From: Arthrobacter sp. ov118
Lineage (GTDB): Bacteria; Actinomycetota; Actinomycetes; Actinomycetales; Micrococcaceae
Reading direction: 5' to 3'
Length of the DNA stretch: 64,000 nucleotides
Assembly: GCF_900116495.1 (NCBI RefSeq)
Contig: NZ_FPAY01000005.1
Span: forward strand, 124,001-188,000
Below the pieces are notes generated by a model. That model saw nothing but the letters and a program-made list of their open reading frames with translations. It did no database searches and had not been told where the DNA came from. Numbering within the stretch: the first letter of the stretch is position 1; every line of letters starts with the position of its first letter. The position numbers were made by a program, and so were the translations under genes. Positions 36,101-45,264 of the stretch are shown piece after piece.

Positions 36101-36760
36101 CTAGCGGGCTGTGCGACGAGTGAAGACTAGATGGAAGACGCCGCTTGGAGAAGGGGTCGCTTCAATTTCAAAGCGTTGCTCGAGTCCTTCGAGTCCATCC
36201 CAGAGCCGTTCGCCCCGGCCCAGGACGATTGGCACGAGGACGATGTGCATGTGGTCGATCAGATCGGCCTCGAGGAACTGTCGAACCGTGCTGACGCCGC
36301 CACCGATCCGGACGTCGAGGTCGCCGGCCAGGGCGCGAGCCTGCTTGAGCGCGGAGACGGGGTCGTCGTCAACGAAATGGAAGGTTGTTCCGCCATCCAT
36401 CTCGAGTACCGGCCGAGGATGGTGTGTCAGAACAACGACAGGGGTGTGAAAGACAGGGTTGTCGCCCCACCATCCCTTCCATTCCTCGTCCTCCCAGGGA
36501 CCGCGTTGAGGGCCGAACTTGTTGCGCCCCATGATCTCCACGCCAATCCCCGGTCCCCACTGGCTGGCGAACGCCTCGTCGACGCCGAGGGATCCCTCCG
36601 ACTCCCCCGGGATGCCCATCTCGCGGAAGGTGCGCGTCTCGAAAGCCCACTCCATCAGCCGTGAGCCTGCGTGACCGAACGGAGCGTCGAGTTGCTGACC
36701 CTCGCCGGCGCCGAAGCCGTCGAGGGAGACCGAGAAGTTATGCACGCGGACGAGGGACAT
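36101..36760 (-). CDS. Dihydrofolate-reductase/RibD-C domain family protein
   Basis: A 219-residue protein starting at ATG 36760 with AGGAG 5 bp upstream. The sequence matches the RibD C-terminal (DHFR-like) family: VHNFSVSLDGFGAGEGQ at the start, IMGRNKFGPQRGPW, TPVVVLTHHPRP, and RIGGGVSTVRQFLEADLIDHMHIVLVP towards the end. These are NADPH-dependent reductases of unknown substrate, distinct from true folate enzymes. It is separated by 100 bp from the quinone oxidoreductase and may be co-transcribed with it. Confidence 0.9.
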   Translation of the reverse strand: MSLVRVHNFSVSLDGFGAGEGQQLDAPFGHAGSRLMEWAFETRTFREMGIPGESEGSLGVDEAFASQWGPGIGVEIMGRNKFGPQRGPWEDEEWKGWWGDNPVFHTPVVVLTHHPRPVLEMDGGTTFHFVDDDPVSALKQARALAGDLDVRIGGGVSTVRQFLEADLIDHMHIVLVPIVLGRGERLWDGLEGLEQRFEIEATPSPSGVFHLVFTRRTAR

Positions 36761-36977
36761 GTCATCTCCTGAAGTGCTTGTCGTTCGCATCACCTTATGG
36801 TGATCGAGCCCAACCACTCAAGACCGACGGTGGGAGGATCAAGCCGCGATGTACACGGAGCCGCGTAGCGGATGCCCCATCAATACGGCGCTCGAGCTCC
36901 TCGCCAGCCCCTTAAAGCACCTCGTGGATTCACCGGGCGTCCCTGGCTTCACCGCCATGGGCCATCAGCCCGTGGAC

Positions 36978-37730
36978 TCATTCGTCGGTGCCCGTCTTCG
37001 CGGCATATGCGGTGGCTTGGGCCCGCACCTGGCGGATGTAGGGATCGGACTGGTTGTAGGCGTAGATGGCGTCCGTCCACCCTTGCGCGGTTGAGAGGTC
37101 ACGGCCGTGGGCGCACAGATAAGTCGCCGCACTGAGGGCGGCGTCGTCGATATTGAACGGGTCCGCCGTTCCGTCCCCGTTCCCGTCCCGCCCTGCAATG
37201 CGCCAGGTGGAGGGAATGAACTGCATGGGTCCGACGGCGTGGTCCCAGCGGGCGTCGCCGTCCAGGGTACCGGCATCCGTGTCCGCGATGGCGGCGAATC
37301 CGGCGCCGTTGAGACTCGGGCCCACAATCGGGCCGCTCGCTTGCCCTGCGGTGTTAAGGCTGCCGCCGCCGTAAGTTCCGTGCGCTGATTCGATGGAGCC
37401 GACGGCTGCCACCGTATTCCAGCCGATCCCGCACAGCGGAGCGGAATCGTTGGCCGCGACGGCCGCAGCAACGTAGGCCCGGAGCGCGCGGGCAGGGATC
37501 CCCGTTTGCGCGGCAGCCCGGATGAGCCACTGGGCATCCGGGCTCCGGGTTACGTTCACGGCGGTGGTGATGCCGGTGGACAACGCTTCAAGTTTCGTCC
37601 CCGCTCGCGGCGGTGGGGGGAGGGTCCCGCGGGTGTCCGCGCCGGGGTGACGGAGTCCCCAGAACGAGAACGCGGTGATGGCGCAAATCGCGAACAGGCT
37701 GAAAACAGTAAGGCGTTTTAGACGGAGCAC
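36978..37730 (-). CDS. MltB/SLT-type lytic transglycosylase, membrane-anchored
   Basis: A 250-residue protein with an N-terminal signal-anchor (KRLTVFSLFAICAITAFSFWGL) and a transglycosylase domain: CGIGWNTVAAVGSIESAHG with the catalytic Glu, ARWDHAVGPMQFIPSTWR, then GNGDGTADPFNIDDAALSAA (calcium-like loop) and YAYNQSDPYIRQV. This is the common actinobacterial 'lytic murein transglycosylase' that cleaves peptidoglycan outside the membrane. It is one of the few proteins in the window with a clear export signal. Confidence 0.92.
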   Translation of the reverse strand: MLRLKRLTVFSLFAICAITAFSFWGLRHPGADTRGTLPPPPRAGTKLEALSTGITTAVNVTRSPDAQWLIRAAAQTGIPARALRAYVAAAVAANDSAPLCGIGWNTVAAVGSIESAHGTYGGGSLNTAGQASGPIVGPSLNGAGFAAIADTDAGTLDGDARWDHAVGPMQFIPSTWRIAGRDGNGDGTADPFNIDDAALSAATYLCAHGRDLSTAQGWTDAIYAYNQSDPYIRQVRAQATAYAAKTGTDE

Positions 37731-37812
37731 GGACTAATCAAACCATCCCAGGTCAGTGTCCCGCCGGTCCGAGCACGCCTCGGAGCGCGAGCCAGCGGGT
37801 AAGCTGGCGGCC

Positions 37813-38106
37813 ATGAACGGGAACAACACCATCTTCGGCTGGGCCTTCGGAGACTCCGCACGCGCCGGGGACGAAGACTACCTGGCCACGATTAGGGACG
37901 AGTCGCTGGAGAACGCGCGACAGGATGCAGCCCGCCAAGGCGTGCAAATCGATCCCAGCACGGCGGTCTTCACTGTGGTTTCGGAAGACAATTCCCTGAT
38001 CGATGCGGGCGAATCAGCGCGGGGCCGGATAACCGTGCGCTGCACCGTGCACGTGGAGGGTCCGGGCGCAGAGGAAATCCATGCCGAGGGGCCCATGAAC
38101 GGCTAG
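37813..38106 (+). CDS. Small hypothetical protein
   Basis: A 97-residue acidic protein. ATG 37813 gives MNGNNTIFGWAFGDSARAGDED; the frame is open to 37756, but those residues are unlike coding sequence. The core IRDESLENARQDAARQGVQID and FTVVSEDNSLIDAGESARGRITVRCTVHV looks like a compact alpha/beta fold. No cysteines, signal or membrane segment. The family is not recognised. Confidence 0.6.
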   Translation: MNGNNTIFGWAFGDSARAGDEDYLATIRDESLENARQDAARQGVQIDPSTAVFTVVSEDNSLIDAGESARGRITVRCTVHVEGPGAEEIHAEGPMNG

Positions 38107-38555
38107 TCATGGACAGACGTAGACCCGCCGCGTTCTGCGGCGTACCCATCGGCTCCGGCGCATCCCGCCTGCTGGAGCGCCAAGACCACGCTGCGAACTG
38201 CCTCCTCCACGCCGCGCAGCTGTATGGAATCTTCAGCCCAAGAGGCTCAATCTAGCAACCACGAAGAAGCAGTTGTCCGTGCCATTCAGGCCTGCGCAGC
38301 GTCGTCGAACGTTTTATTCCATCCATTGAAACCAACGGGGCCTTGCGAGGGCACCGGTGGCGATGATGATGCCATGTTCACAACCCGTCCCAATCCAGTC
38401 GCTCGGTGCAAAGTTCTCCATCCGGTGGCTGTCAGCGCTTCCGATGGCGGTTATCTGGCCAGCTCCATGTGGTGGCGCATCGATGAATTCCGGCGCTCCC
38501 TGCAGCCGAGACCGCAGACAGCGGCGGGCGGGAATCCGAAACGGGATTGCTCGGC
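38107..38555. other. 449-bp region upstream of the carboxylesterase
   Basis: A 48-codon frame begins at ATG 38109 (MDRRRPAAFCGVPIGSG) and ends at 38255, without a ribosome site; I do not call it a gene. No repeat, terminator or clear promoter is seen. Confidence 0.35.
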
Positions 38556-40085
38556 ATGACTGTCGCCACTTCAGCCTCCGGAGCAGTTTGCGGCACCATC
38601 CGAACAAGTGAACTTGCTGTCGACGGCGGCCCGTTGCACACCTTCCTCGGCGTCCCGTACGCCGAACCCACTGCGGGACGCCGCTTCCTGCCGCCCGTTC
38701 CCGTCCAACCCTGGGCGGAGGTCCGCGATTGCACACGGCCCGGGCCCATGGCGCCGCAGAACCCCGACCCGTTCATGGAGTCGTCGGACCTGTGGGATGA
38801 GGGCAGTTGCCTCAACCTCAACATCTGGACACCCGGGATCGACGCCGCCGCCCGCCCAGTGATGGTATGGATCCACGGCGGCGCATATCTGGGCGGCTCC
38901 AACAATGGCGGACTGCATGACGGCGGCAGCTTGGCTTGGGCGGAGAACGTCGTGGTGGTTGCAGTCAACTACCGGTTGGGAGCGTTCGGGTTCCTCCACT
39001 TGCCCGAGCTGCTGGGGCCCGAATACGCCGACTCGTCCAACGTGGCGCTTCTCGATATTCTCGAGGCGCTTCGCTGGGTGCGCCGGAACATCGCCGCGTT
39101 TGGCGGGGATCCTGGAAACGTCACGGTGTTCGGTGGGTCCGCCGGTGCGGCGGCCGTGGGTACCTTGCTGGGCATGCCAGCGTCGGAAGGGCTGTTTCGC
39201 CGTGCGATCATGCAGAGCGGCACCGCCGAACGGTTCAGGTCGACGCGGGAATCCGCTGCTGTGGCCCGGCAATTCCTGGGCCACTGCGGGTTGGAGGCGT
39301 CCCGGGCCGGCGATCTGCTGACCCTCCCCGCCGGCCGGCTATTAGAGGCCCAAAAATTGCTGGTCGATGCCGAGGCGGAGCGCGACTTCGGTGTGCCGTT
39401 GCCGTTCAAGCCCACTGTGGGGACCCCCTCGTTGCCGGCCTGTCCTCTCGACGCGGTCCGCGAAGGGCGCAGCTCTGCAGTGGACCTGCTGATTGGCACC
39501 AACCTCAATGAAGGATCGTTCGCTGTGGAAATGCGGCCTTCTTATCCCAACGACCCACCGCGCCTAGAAGATCGGGTTGGTCTGCTGGTGGCCGCACGCT
39601 CGGCGCACCCTGCCGTGGCAGCAAGAGGATACGCCGCTGCTCTCACCGATTGCATGGACGTTGAACCAACGGGCAAGGAGCTTATGGAAGCTTGCCTCGC
39701 GGACATACTTTACCGCCAGCCCAGCAACCGGCTTTTGGATGCCCGGGTCTCCGCTGCCGGAAATAGCTTCAGCTACCTATTCGCCTGGGCCACACCAGCC
39801 TTGGATGGCAGGCTCGGCGCCTGCCACACTCTCGAGGTACCGTTCGTTTTCCGGCACCTGGACGGCCAGCAGGCTCGCTTCCTGGTGGGACAGAACCCGC
39901 CGAAAGGATTGAGCGACAACATAAGCTCCGCATGGGCGGCCTTCGCTCGGAACGGAATACCATCAGCACCGGGGCTGCCGCGCTGGCCCGCGTACGGACC
40001 TGAGCGAAAAACGATGGTTTTGGACGTCGTGTCCCGTGTGGAGCTGGATCCCCGCAGCAACCTGCGTCGCTTTTGGCAAGCCTGA
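38556..40085 (+). CDS. Type-B carboxylesterase/lipase
   Basis: A 509-residue hydrolase of the carboxylesterase/cholinesterase family. The catalytic triad is readable: Ser195 in FGGSAGAAAVG, Glu319 in TNLNEGSFA, and His424 in GACHTLEVPFVF. The oxyanion motif is MVWIHGGAYLGG, and TFLGVPYAEPTAGRRF is the usual N-terminal block. The start is uncertain: ATG 38556 is used, but an in-frame TTG at 38547 is possible, and neither has a strong ribosome site. No signal peptide is seen. It is monocistronic. Confidence 0.9.
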   Translation: MTVATSASGAVCGTIRTSELAVDGGPLHTFLGVPYAEPTAGRRFLPPVPVQPWAEVRDCTRPGPMAPQNPDPFMESSDLWDEGSCLNLNIWTPGIDAAARPVMVWIHGGAYLGGSNNGGLHDGGSLAWAENVVVVAVNYRLGAFGFLHLPELLGPEYADSSNVALLDILEALRWVRRNIAAFGGDPGNVTVFGGSAGAAAVGTLLGMPASEGLFRRAIMQSGTAERFRSTRESAAVARQFLGHCGLEASRAGDLLTLPAGRLLEAQKLLVDAEAERDFGVPLPFKPTVGTPSLPACPLDAVREGRSSAVDLLIGTNLNEGSFAVEMRPSYPNDPPRLEDRVGLLVAARSAHPAVAARGYAAALTDCMDVEPTGKELMEACLADILYRQPSNRLLDARVSAAGNSFSYLFAWATPALDGRLGACHTLEVPFVFRHLDGQQARFLVGQNPPKGLSDNISSAWAAFARNGIPSAPGLPRWPAYGPERKTMVLDVVSRVELDPRSNLRRFWQA

Positions 40086-40226
40086 AGGCTCGCTTCCTGA
40101 GACACTCCATGACCGTCAAACACTGGCGCACCCGTTCGGAGATCGGTTTAAGGGGCACCCAGAATGACATTTGGCGCTGTAAATACACCGCCACGTCGGC
40201 GCATGACTGCAATCGAAAGTCATGTC

Positions 40227-40250
40227 ACATAGGACTCGTGTCAGCAGAAA
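40227..40250 (+). repeat. Short repeat, possible insertion-sequence end (copy 1)
   Basis: ACATAGGACTCGTG followed directly by TCAGCAGAAA (40227-40250). The same two pieces occur at 50652-50665 and 50675-50691, there separated by a short insertion. Both copies lie in gene-free stretches next to degraded sequence, as would relics of a mobile-element terminus. No transposase is present. Confidence 0.4.
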
Positions 40251-40397
40251 GAGGCGGCTGACTTCGATTCGGTGTTCTTCGCCCGCAGGGCTGTCTGGCC
40301 ATTCATGGCCCGAGGCCGGAGGCCAGCTTGCTGGCGAAACTCCCTGTCGCACGTCCACGGAAACATTCAAATGCGCGCGGGCACCTAACGGCCCTCT

Positions 40398-40431
40398 TTG
40401 ACAATATTTCTGAGTGCACTCACAATTGAGT
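40398..40431 (+). promoter_or_regulatory. Promoter and TetR-type operator of the quinone oxidoreductase gene
   Basis: TTGACA (40398-40403), a 17-bp spacer, then CACAAT (40421-40426). The -10 is covered by the inverted repeat ACTCA-CAAT-TGAGT (40418-40431). The same ACTCA-N4-TGAGT palindrome lies in front of the TetR gene at 44335-44348, so that repressor probably blocks both promoters. Confidence 0.65.
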
Positions 40432-40476
40432 TAACTCGTTTTTAGTCTATCGCGCGTCACAGAGGAGCAGCACGCC

Positions 40477-41475
40477 ATGAGGGCATTCGTCGTTACCAAG
40501 TACAGGGAGCCGCTGCGCGCAGCAGACGTCCCCGAGCCGACCGTCGGCGACCGAGATGTGCTGGTCCAAGTCCAGGCAGCTGGACTCAACCAATTGGACG
40601 AAAAGATCCGCCTGGGTGAGTTCAAGCAGATCCTCCCGTACAAGCTCCAGCTGATCCTCGGGAACGATGTCGCCGGCACAGTCATCCGCGTCGGGCCGAA
40701 GGTGCGCGGATTCAAGCCCGGTGACGAGGTCTACGCCCGCCCCGACAAAGACCGCATCGGCACGTTCGCCGAGCGCATCGCCATCACCGAGGCGGATCTG
40801 GCACTGAAACCCGCATCGATCAGCATGGAGGAGGCCGGCTCGCTACCGCTGGTGGCACTTACGGCGTGGCAGGCCCTCGTTGAGCAAGGCAACGTGCGGC
40901 CGGGGCAGAAAGTTCTCATTCACGCCGGGGCCGGCGGGGTTGGGTCGATCGCGATCCAACTCGCCAAGCACCTCGGCGCCACCGTCGCGACCACCGCAAG
41001 TGCCTCCAATGCCGACTTCGTGCGAGACCTCGGCGCGAACACGGTGATCGACTATCGCACGCAGGACTTCGAGCAGTACATCACCGGGTACGATCTGGTG
41101 CTCGACAGCCTCGGCGGGGAGAACCTCGTGAAGTCACTGCGCATCCTGAAGCCCGGCGGGAAGGCGATCGGAATCGCCGGACCGCCGGACCCGGCCTTCG
41201 CGCGCAAAGCCGGCCTGAACCCTGTGCTGCGCCTGGCCGTCGCGGGGCTCAGCAGCAGGATCCGGTGGCAGGCGAAGAAGCTCGGCGTCAGCTACGAGTT
41301 CCTCTTCATGCGTGCCAGCGGCGACCAGTTGCGCCAGATCACCGCCCTGGTTGACGACGGCGTGCTGCGCCCGGTCGTGGGACAGGTCTTCGACTTCGCC
41401 CAGACCCCACAGGCGCTCGAGTCGCTGGCCAAGGGCGGCATCCGCGGCAAAGCCGTCGTCACCCTTCCCTCCTGA
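40477..41475 (+). CDS. NADP-dependent quinone oxidoreductase (MDR family)
   Basis: A 332-residue protein with GAGGAG 9 bp before ATG 40477. The opening MRAFVVTKYREPLRAADVPEP, then GNDVAGTVIRVG, and the cofactor loop VLIHAGAGGVGSIAIQLAKHLGA mark a zinc-less MDR enzyme. ANTVIDYRTQDFEQYI and DLVLDSLGGENLVKSL are typical of the QOR/NADP-dependent oxidoreductase group. It is likely induced by electrophiles or quinones, given the TetR operator at its promoter. A degraded alpha/beta hydrolase follows 49 bp downstream, suggesting an operon that has decayed. Confidence 0.92.
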   Translation: MRAFVVTKYREPLRAADVPEPTVGDRDVLVQVQAAGLNQLDEKIRLGEFKQILPYKLQLILGNDVAGTVIRVGPKVRGFKPGDEVYARPDKDRIGTFAERIAITEADLALKPASISMEEAGSLPLVALTAWQALVEQGNVRPGQKVLIHAGAGGVGSIAIQLAKHLGATVATTASASNADFVRDLGANTVIDYRTQDFEQYITGYDLVLDSLGGENLVKSLRILKPGGKAIGIAGPPDPAFARKAGLNPVLRLAVAGLSSRIRWQAKKLGVSYEFLFMRASGDQLRQITALVDDGVLRPVVGQVFDFAQTPQALESLAKGGIRGKAVVTLPS

Positions 41476-41523
41476 GCCGCCAGCAGCCTTTCACCTCACA
41501 GACCACTCAGGAAGACAACCAGC

Positions 41524-42086
41524 ATGAGCAGCTTCGACACTCCGAACGGCGCTGCCGTCACCTCGTACGCGCAAGCGGCGCACCATCACCGCCGGTGGCG
41601 TCACCTACGCCTACCGTGAGCTGGGGCCCAAGGCCGGCATCGCGCCTCCACCGGGCAGGTTCCCGACAGCATCGAGGCAACGGCTGGGACGTCCTCCGCG
41701 CGACCCTGACGCGCGCGGACCCTAAGGAGTTCCTGTTCTTCAACCGCAACGCGACCGGCAAGCCCGCCGCGAAGGCGTTCATCAAGCGCCTGCAGGAGCG
41801 CACGGCCGACCGCGACAAGCCGGTCAGCACCAAAGCCTTCCAGACGCAGTTGAAGGCAATCCAGAAGTTCGGCCGCTCCGCGCCGTCGGACCTGTCGAAG
41901 CTCACCAACCCCACCCTCATGGCCAACGGCGACAACGACCGCATGGTGCCGTCGATGCTGTCCGAGGACCTGCACCGGCGCATCAAGGGATCCGAGCTGA
42001 TCATCTACCCCGACTCGGGGCACGGCGGGATCTTCCAGTTCCACGACCGATTCTCCCCCGTCGCCGTAGAATTCCTCACCCACTGA
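41524..42086 (+). pseudogene. Alpha/beta hydrolase with internal deletions and frameshifts
   Basis: Three pieces of one hydrolase are readable in different frames. The first starts at ATG 41524 and after a frameshift continues RTITAGGVTYAYRELGPKAGI. A short piece STGQVPDSIEA follows at about 41648. From about 41681 the final frame reads VLRATLTRADPKEFLFFNRN, then LTNPTLMANGDNDRMVPSM and YPDSGHGGIFQFH, to the stop at 42086. The nucleophile elbow region is deleted, so no active enzyme can result. The intact gene is usually about 280 residues and often sits next to this kind of oxidoreductase. Confidence 0.8.
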
Positions 42087-42132
42087 CCAGCACGTACTGA
42101 CAAGATTCCGCCAACAGAGCAGAAAGGCACTG

Positions 42133-42170
42133 TGGCCCTGCCCGCCCGTGAATACGGGCGGGCAGGGCCA
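42133..42170 (+). terminator. Strong hairpin downstream of the hydrolase pseudogene
   Basis: A perfect 17-bp stem (42133-42149 with 42154-42170) with loop GAAT. No T-run follows, but the stem is very stable and sits where the plus-strand operon should end. Confidence 0.6.
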
Positions 42171-42309
42171 TGGCGTGGGGCCTCGTTGCGCTGCAGCTGG
42201 TGATCACCCCGGCGTGTCAGGCCGACCCCGGATCCACCGATTTTCAGACACCCCCACCCGTTCCGTCGTCTCTTGGGCATCGTGGGCCGCGGCGCCCTTT
42301 GGCAGGGAT

Positions 42310-42348
42310 GGTGCCACCGCGCTCACTGTTGGTGAACGCGGTGGCACC
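42310..42348 (-). terminator. Hairpin terminator of the SDR gene
   Basis: GGTGCCACCGCG (42310-42321) pairs with CGCGGTGGCACC (42337-42348), and TCAC/GTGA extends the pairing inside the loop. It lies 11 bp beyond the stop of the minus-strand SDR gene. Confidence 0.6.
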
Positions 42349-42358
42349 GGTTGTTCGC

Positions 42359-43072
42359 TTATGCGTTCGTGTCCACCAACTGCGGGTAGACCGCTTCGAG
42401 GGGTGCGCTGAGTCCGGCCTTGAGCTGGACAGACGTGTCGTCGGCGAGGACCTCGTACTCCCCCGCCTCCATGGCCTCGAATACGGTGCGCACCAGCACG
42501 GCCGGGTCGAGCTTCGGGTCAGTGGCGTGCGCGGCCATCGCGGTGTCGACGTATGCGACGTGGACGCCGACGACGTGCACGCCGGCGGGAGCGAGTTCGA
42601 GGCGGAGGGAGTTAGTCGCAGACCAGAGGGCGGCTTTGGTGGCGCTGTAGATGCCAGCGACGGCGTACCAGCTCAGGGCCGAGTGGATGTCGATGATCGT
42701 CGCTTCGTCCTTTGCTGACAGGACCGGAGCGAATGCGCGGGCTACGAAGAGGGGACCGAGGAAGTTCGTCTCGACGTTGCTGCGGATTTCCTCGTCCGTG
42801 TGGGTGAGGACCCCGGGGCTGGGGACCGACGCGCCGGCGTTGTTGATCAGCACAGTCACATCCGGTGCTGCCTCGACCGCTGCCTGGATGGAGGCCGAGT
42901 CGGTGATGTCCAGGGCGAGCGGAACGATGCGCTCGTCGTTCCAAGTGCGGGGTGTGCGGGCGGTGGCGTACACCTTTGCGGCTCCCCTGGCGAGGGCTTC
43001 GTGCACGAACTGCGTGCCGATCCCGCCGTTGGCTCCGGTGATGAGGACGACAGCTCCGTTGAGTGAGGGCAT
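42359..43072 (-). CDS. Short-chain dehydrogenase/reductase (SDR)
   Basis: A 237-residue classical SDR. The cofactor motif is ITGANGGIGTQF, the NAG motif LINNAGASVPSP, and the catalytic YxxxK is in IYSATKAALW, with Ser in IHSALSW. Length and motif order are normal. It lies 67 bp downstream of the OYE-type gene on the same strand, so both are probably one transcript driven from the TetR-controlled divergent region at 44.3 kb. The substrate is unknown. Confidence 0.92.
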   Translation of the reverse strand: MPSLNGAVVLITGANGGIGTQFVHEALARGAAKVYATARTPRTWNDERIVPLALDITDSASIQAAVEAAPDVTVLINNAGASVPSPGVLTHTDEEIRSNVETNFLGPLFVARAFAPVLSAKDEATIIDIHSALSWYAVAGIYSATKAALWSATNSLRLELAPAGVHVVGVHVAYVDTAMAAHATDPKLDPAVLVRTVFEAMEAGEYEVLADDTSVQLKAGLSAPLEAVYPQLVDTNA

Positions 43073-43139
43073 TAGCGTTTCTTCTTTCTTGTCGGTGCGG
43101 GGTATGTAAGGTCGGTGGCGGACGGCTCGCGGCAGACGA

Positions 43140-44213
43140 TTAGGCGTGTGCCAGAGTGGGGTAGTCGATATACCCGGCCGCGCCGCCGCCGTACAGGGTG
43201 GCCAGGTCTAGCTCGTTAAGCGCTGCGCCGGTGCGCAGGCGCTCGACAATGTCGGGATTCGCTAGGGCGAATCGGCCGAGCGGCGCGATGTCCGCAAGTC
43301 CGGCGTCGATGTCGTCGGCGATTTGCTCGCGGTCGCGCCCGTACCGGACGACGAGGATGGCCGCAGGCCATGCGTCGCGGAAGGACCGCAGCAGTTCATC
43401 GTCACCGATGTGGTGTACGTGCAGGTATGCAAGGTCCAGTGTGGCGAGTTCGCCGACCAGGTGGCGGTACTGTGCCCGGACGTCGGCGGGGTCCCCTTCG
43501 TTGATTCCGCCGAGCGGGAACGCCGGTGAGATGCGGATTCCGGTCCGGCCTGCGCCGATCTCGTCTGCTACCGCGCGGGCGACATCGACGACGAACCGGG
43601 ACCGGTTCTCCACGGATCCGCCGTATTCGTCCATGCGGTGGTTCGAGTTCGGCGAGAGGAACTGGTGGAGCAGGTACCCGTTCGCGCTGTGGATCTCCAC
43701 GCCGTCCGCTCCTGCTGCGATAGCGGAGGCTGCGGCGTGGCGGAACCCGGCGATAGTTGCCTGGATGTCTTCGGCAGCCAACTCACGCGGCACGGGAGTC
43801 TTCTGCGGGCCCGTTGGAGTGAACATGTCCTGATCGGCCGAGATCGCCGACGGGCCAACTGGCTGGCGGTGGTGCGCGGTGTTATCCGGGTGCGCCATCC
43901 GGCCGACGTGCATCAGTTGGATGAACAGTGCCCCGCCGCCTGCGTGCACCGCATCGGCGACCTTTCGCCATCCCTCGATGTGTTCGGGGGTGTAGATGCC
44001 GGGGGTGTTCAGATAGCCCTGGCCGTCCTCGGACGGCTGTGTGCCCTCGGTGATAATCAGCCCGAGTGAGGCACGCTGGCCGTAGTACTCCGCGGCCAGC
44101 TCGCCAGGGGTGCCGTCAGGGTTCGCCCGGCTCCGGGTCAGCGGGGCCAGCGCGAGCCGGTGCGGCAGCTCCACACTGCCGAGGGTGAATGGTTGCCAGA
44201 GGGAGGAAGTCAT
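43140..44213 (-). CDS. Old-yellow-enzyme type alkene reductase
   Basis: A 357-residue FMN-dependent ene-reductase. ATG 44213 gives the standard start SLWQPFTLGSVELPHRLALAPLTRSRA. Other family features are FIQLMHVGRMAHPDN, GADGVEIHSANGYLLHQFLSP (FMN/substrate histidine region) and SNHRMDEYGGSVENR. It reduces activated C=C bonds such as in N-ethylmaleimide or enones using NADPH. It is divergent from the TetR gene, with a shared operator between, and followed by the SDR gene. Confidence 0.93.
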   Translation of the reverse strand: MTSSLWQPFTLGSVELPHRLALAPLTRSRANPDGTPGELAAEYYGQRASLGLIITEGTQPSEDGQGYLNTPGIYTPEHIEGWRKVADAVHAGGGALFIQLMHVGRMAHPDNTAHHRQPVGPSAISADQDMFTPTGPQKTPVPRELAAEDIQATIAGFRHAAASAIAAGADGVEIHSANGYLLHQFLSPNSNHRMDEYGGSVENRSRFVVDVARAVADEIGAGRTGIRISPAFPLGGINEGDPADVRAQYRHLVGELATLDLAYLHVHHIGDDELLRSFRDAWPAAILVVRYGRDREQIADDIDAGLADIAPLGRFALANPDIVERLRTGAALNELDLATLYGGGAAGYIDYPTLAHA

Positions 44214-44334
44214 GCGTGCGATCCTTTGGGTGGTTGGGTAATAGCGCCACCACCGTGCCGGGCGGAACACTGGGGTTGGGCCCTTGCATGGGAGAATGAA
44301 AGAAGAAAATTCAAACCCACACAGTAGTGACTAC

Positions 44335-44348
44335 ACTCATAACTGAGT
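44335..44348 (+). promoter_or_regulatory. TetR-type operator in the OYE/TetR divergent promoter
   Basis: ACTCA-TAAC-TGAGT, matching the operator over the -10 of the 40477 gene. It overlaps the likely TACACT -10 (44332-44337) of the TetR gene, which has TTCAAA 16 bp upstream as a weak -35. Location suggests autorepression and control of the divergent OYE-SDR unit. Confidence 0.62.
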
Positions 44349-44381
44349 GCAGTCAGAATCTATTCCGGAGGATCCATCACC

Positions 44382-44984
44382 ATGTCTCTCGCCTCCCAGC
44401 CGGTCGGACGGCGCGAGCGGAACAAGCAGCAAAAGCTGGACCGCATCACTGCCGCGGCCAGCGAGCTGTTGGCCGCGCACGGCATCGAGGACGTCACGAC
44501 CCAGCAGATCGCCGACAAAGCGGACATCGGCACCGGGACCCTCTTCCTGTACGCCAAGACCAAAGGCGAACTCCTCCTCCTCGTGCAGAACGCCCACTAC
44601 GCCGAAGCGCTCCAGCGGGGTCGGGCGGATGCCGAAACCATATCGGATGTCCTCGATGCGGTGCTGGCCATCGTGCGGCCGATCGTGGAATGCAACCGCG
44701 TCCAGGTCGACAACGGACGCACTTACCTGCGGGAGATGGTCTTCGGCGATCCCGCGGAGCCCCGACACGCTGAAGCTCTGTCCATCGTCGCGCAGACCGA
44801 GGAGGCCATCGCTGCCGTCCTGGGCAGGCAGCCGCTGGTCGGGGCGGATGATGCCGCTACGACGGCCCGCATCATCAGCGCCATCATGTTCCTCAGCATG
44901 GCGGCGAGCGTGAACGCCGGATTGAGCATCGACGAGATTGTGCAGGATATCCGGACCCAGGTGGGCGTGCTGCTGTCTCGCTGA
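44382..44984 (+). CDS. TetR/AcrR family regulator
   Basis: A 200-residue protein with GGAGG before ATG 44382. The N-terminal HTH reads RITAAASELLAAHGIEDVTTQQIADKADIGTGTLFLYAKTKGELL, the typical TetR DNA-binding domain; the C-terminal helical domain is the ligand pocket and is not assignable. Palindromes in its own promoter and in that of the 40477 oxidoreductase mark its probable targets. The inducer is likely an electrophilic or quinone-like compound, judging from the neighbouring OYE and quinone reductase. Confidence 0.93.
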   Translation: MSLASQPVGRRERNKQQKLDRITAAASELLAAHGIEDVTTQQIADKADIGTGTLFLYAKTKGELLLLVQNAHYAEALQRGRADAETISDVLDAVLAIVRPIVECNRVQVDNGRTYLREMVFGDPAEPRHAEALSIVAQTEEAIAAVLGRQPLVGADDAATTARIISAIMFLSMAASVNAGLSIDEIVQDIRTQVGVLLSR

Positions 44985-45264
44985 CGCCTCCGGCAAGACC
45001 TTCGACGAAATTCGGCCGCCTGATGCAGGCCTCTTCGGTGCCCCTACATCATCTTTACGGCGAATTCCGGTGCCATCATCGCCGGCGCGCTGCCCTGGAT
45101 CGCCACCCGCGGTCCGGCGAAAACCGGAGTGCTGAGCCCTTTAGCGTCCCCTAAGGCGGCCACACACCCTAGTTTCTGCTAGGAAAAGCCTTGCGGGCAC
45201 GCGCAAGGGAGTACAACCGGGTACTGGCTCTTCTTTCGAACCGTACGGACGGGTGCTAGACCTG

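Noticed and set aside
45040..45150. Possible transporter remnant (reading YIIFTANSGAIIAGALPWIA)
   Set aside because: It looks like a membrane helix, but it is too short and lacks flanking family motifs to support a call.
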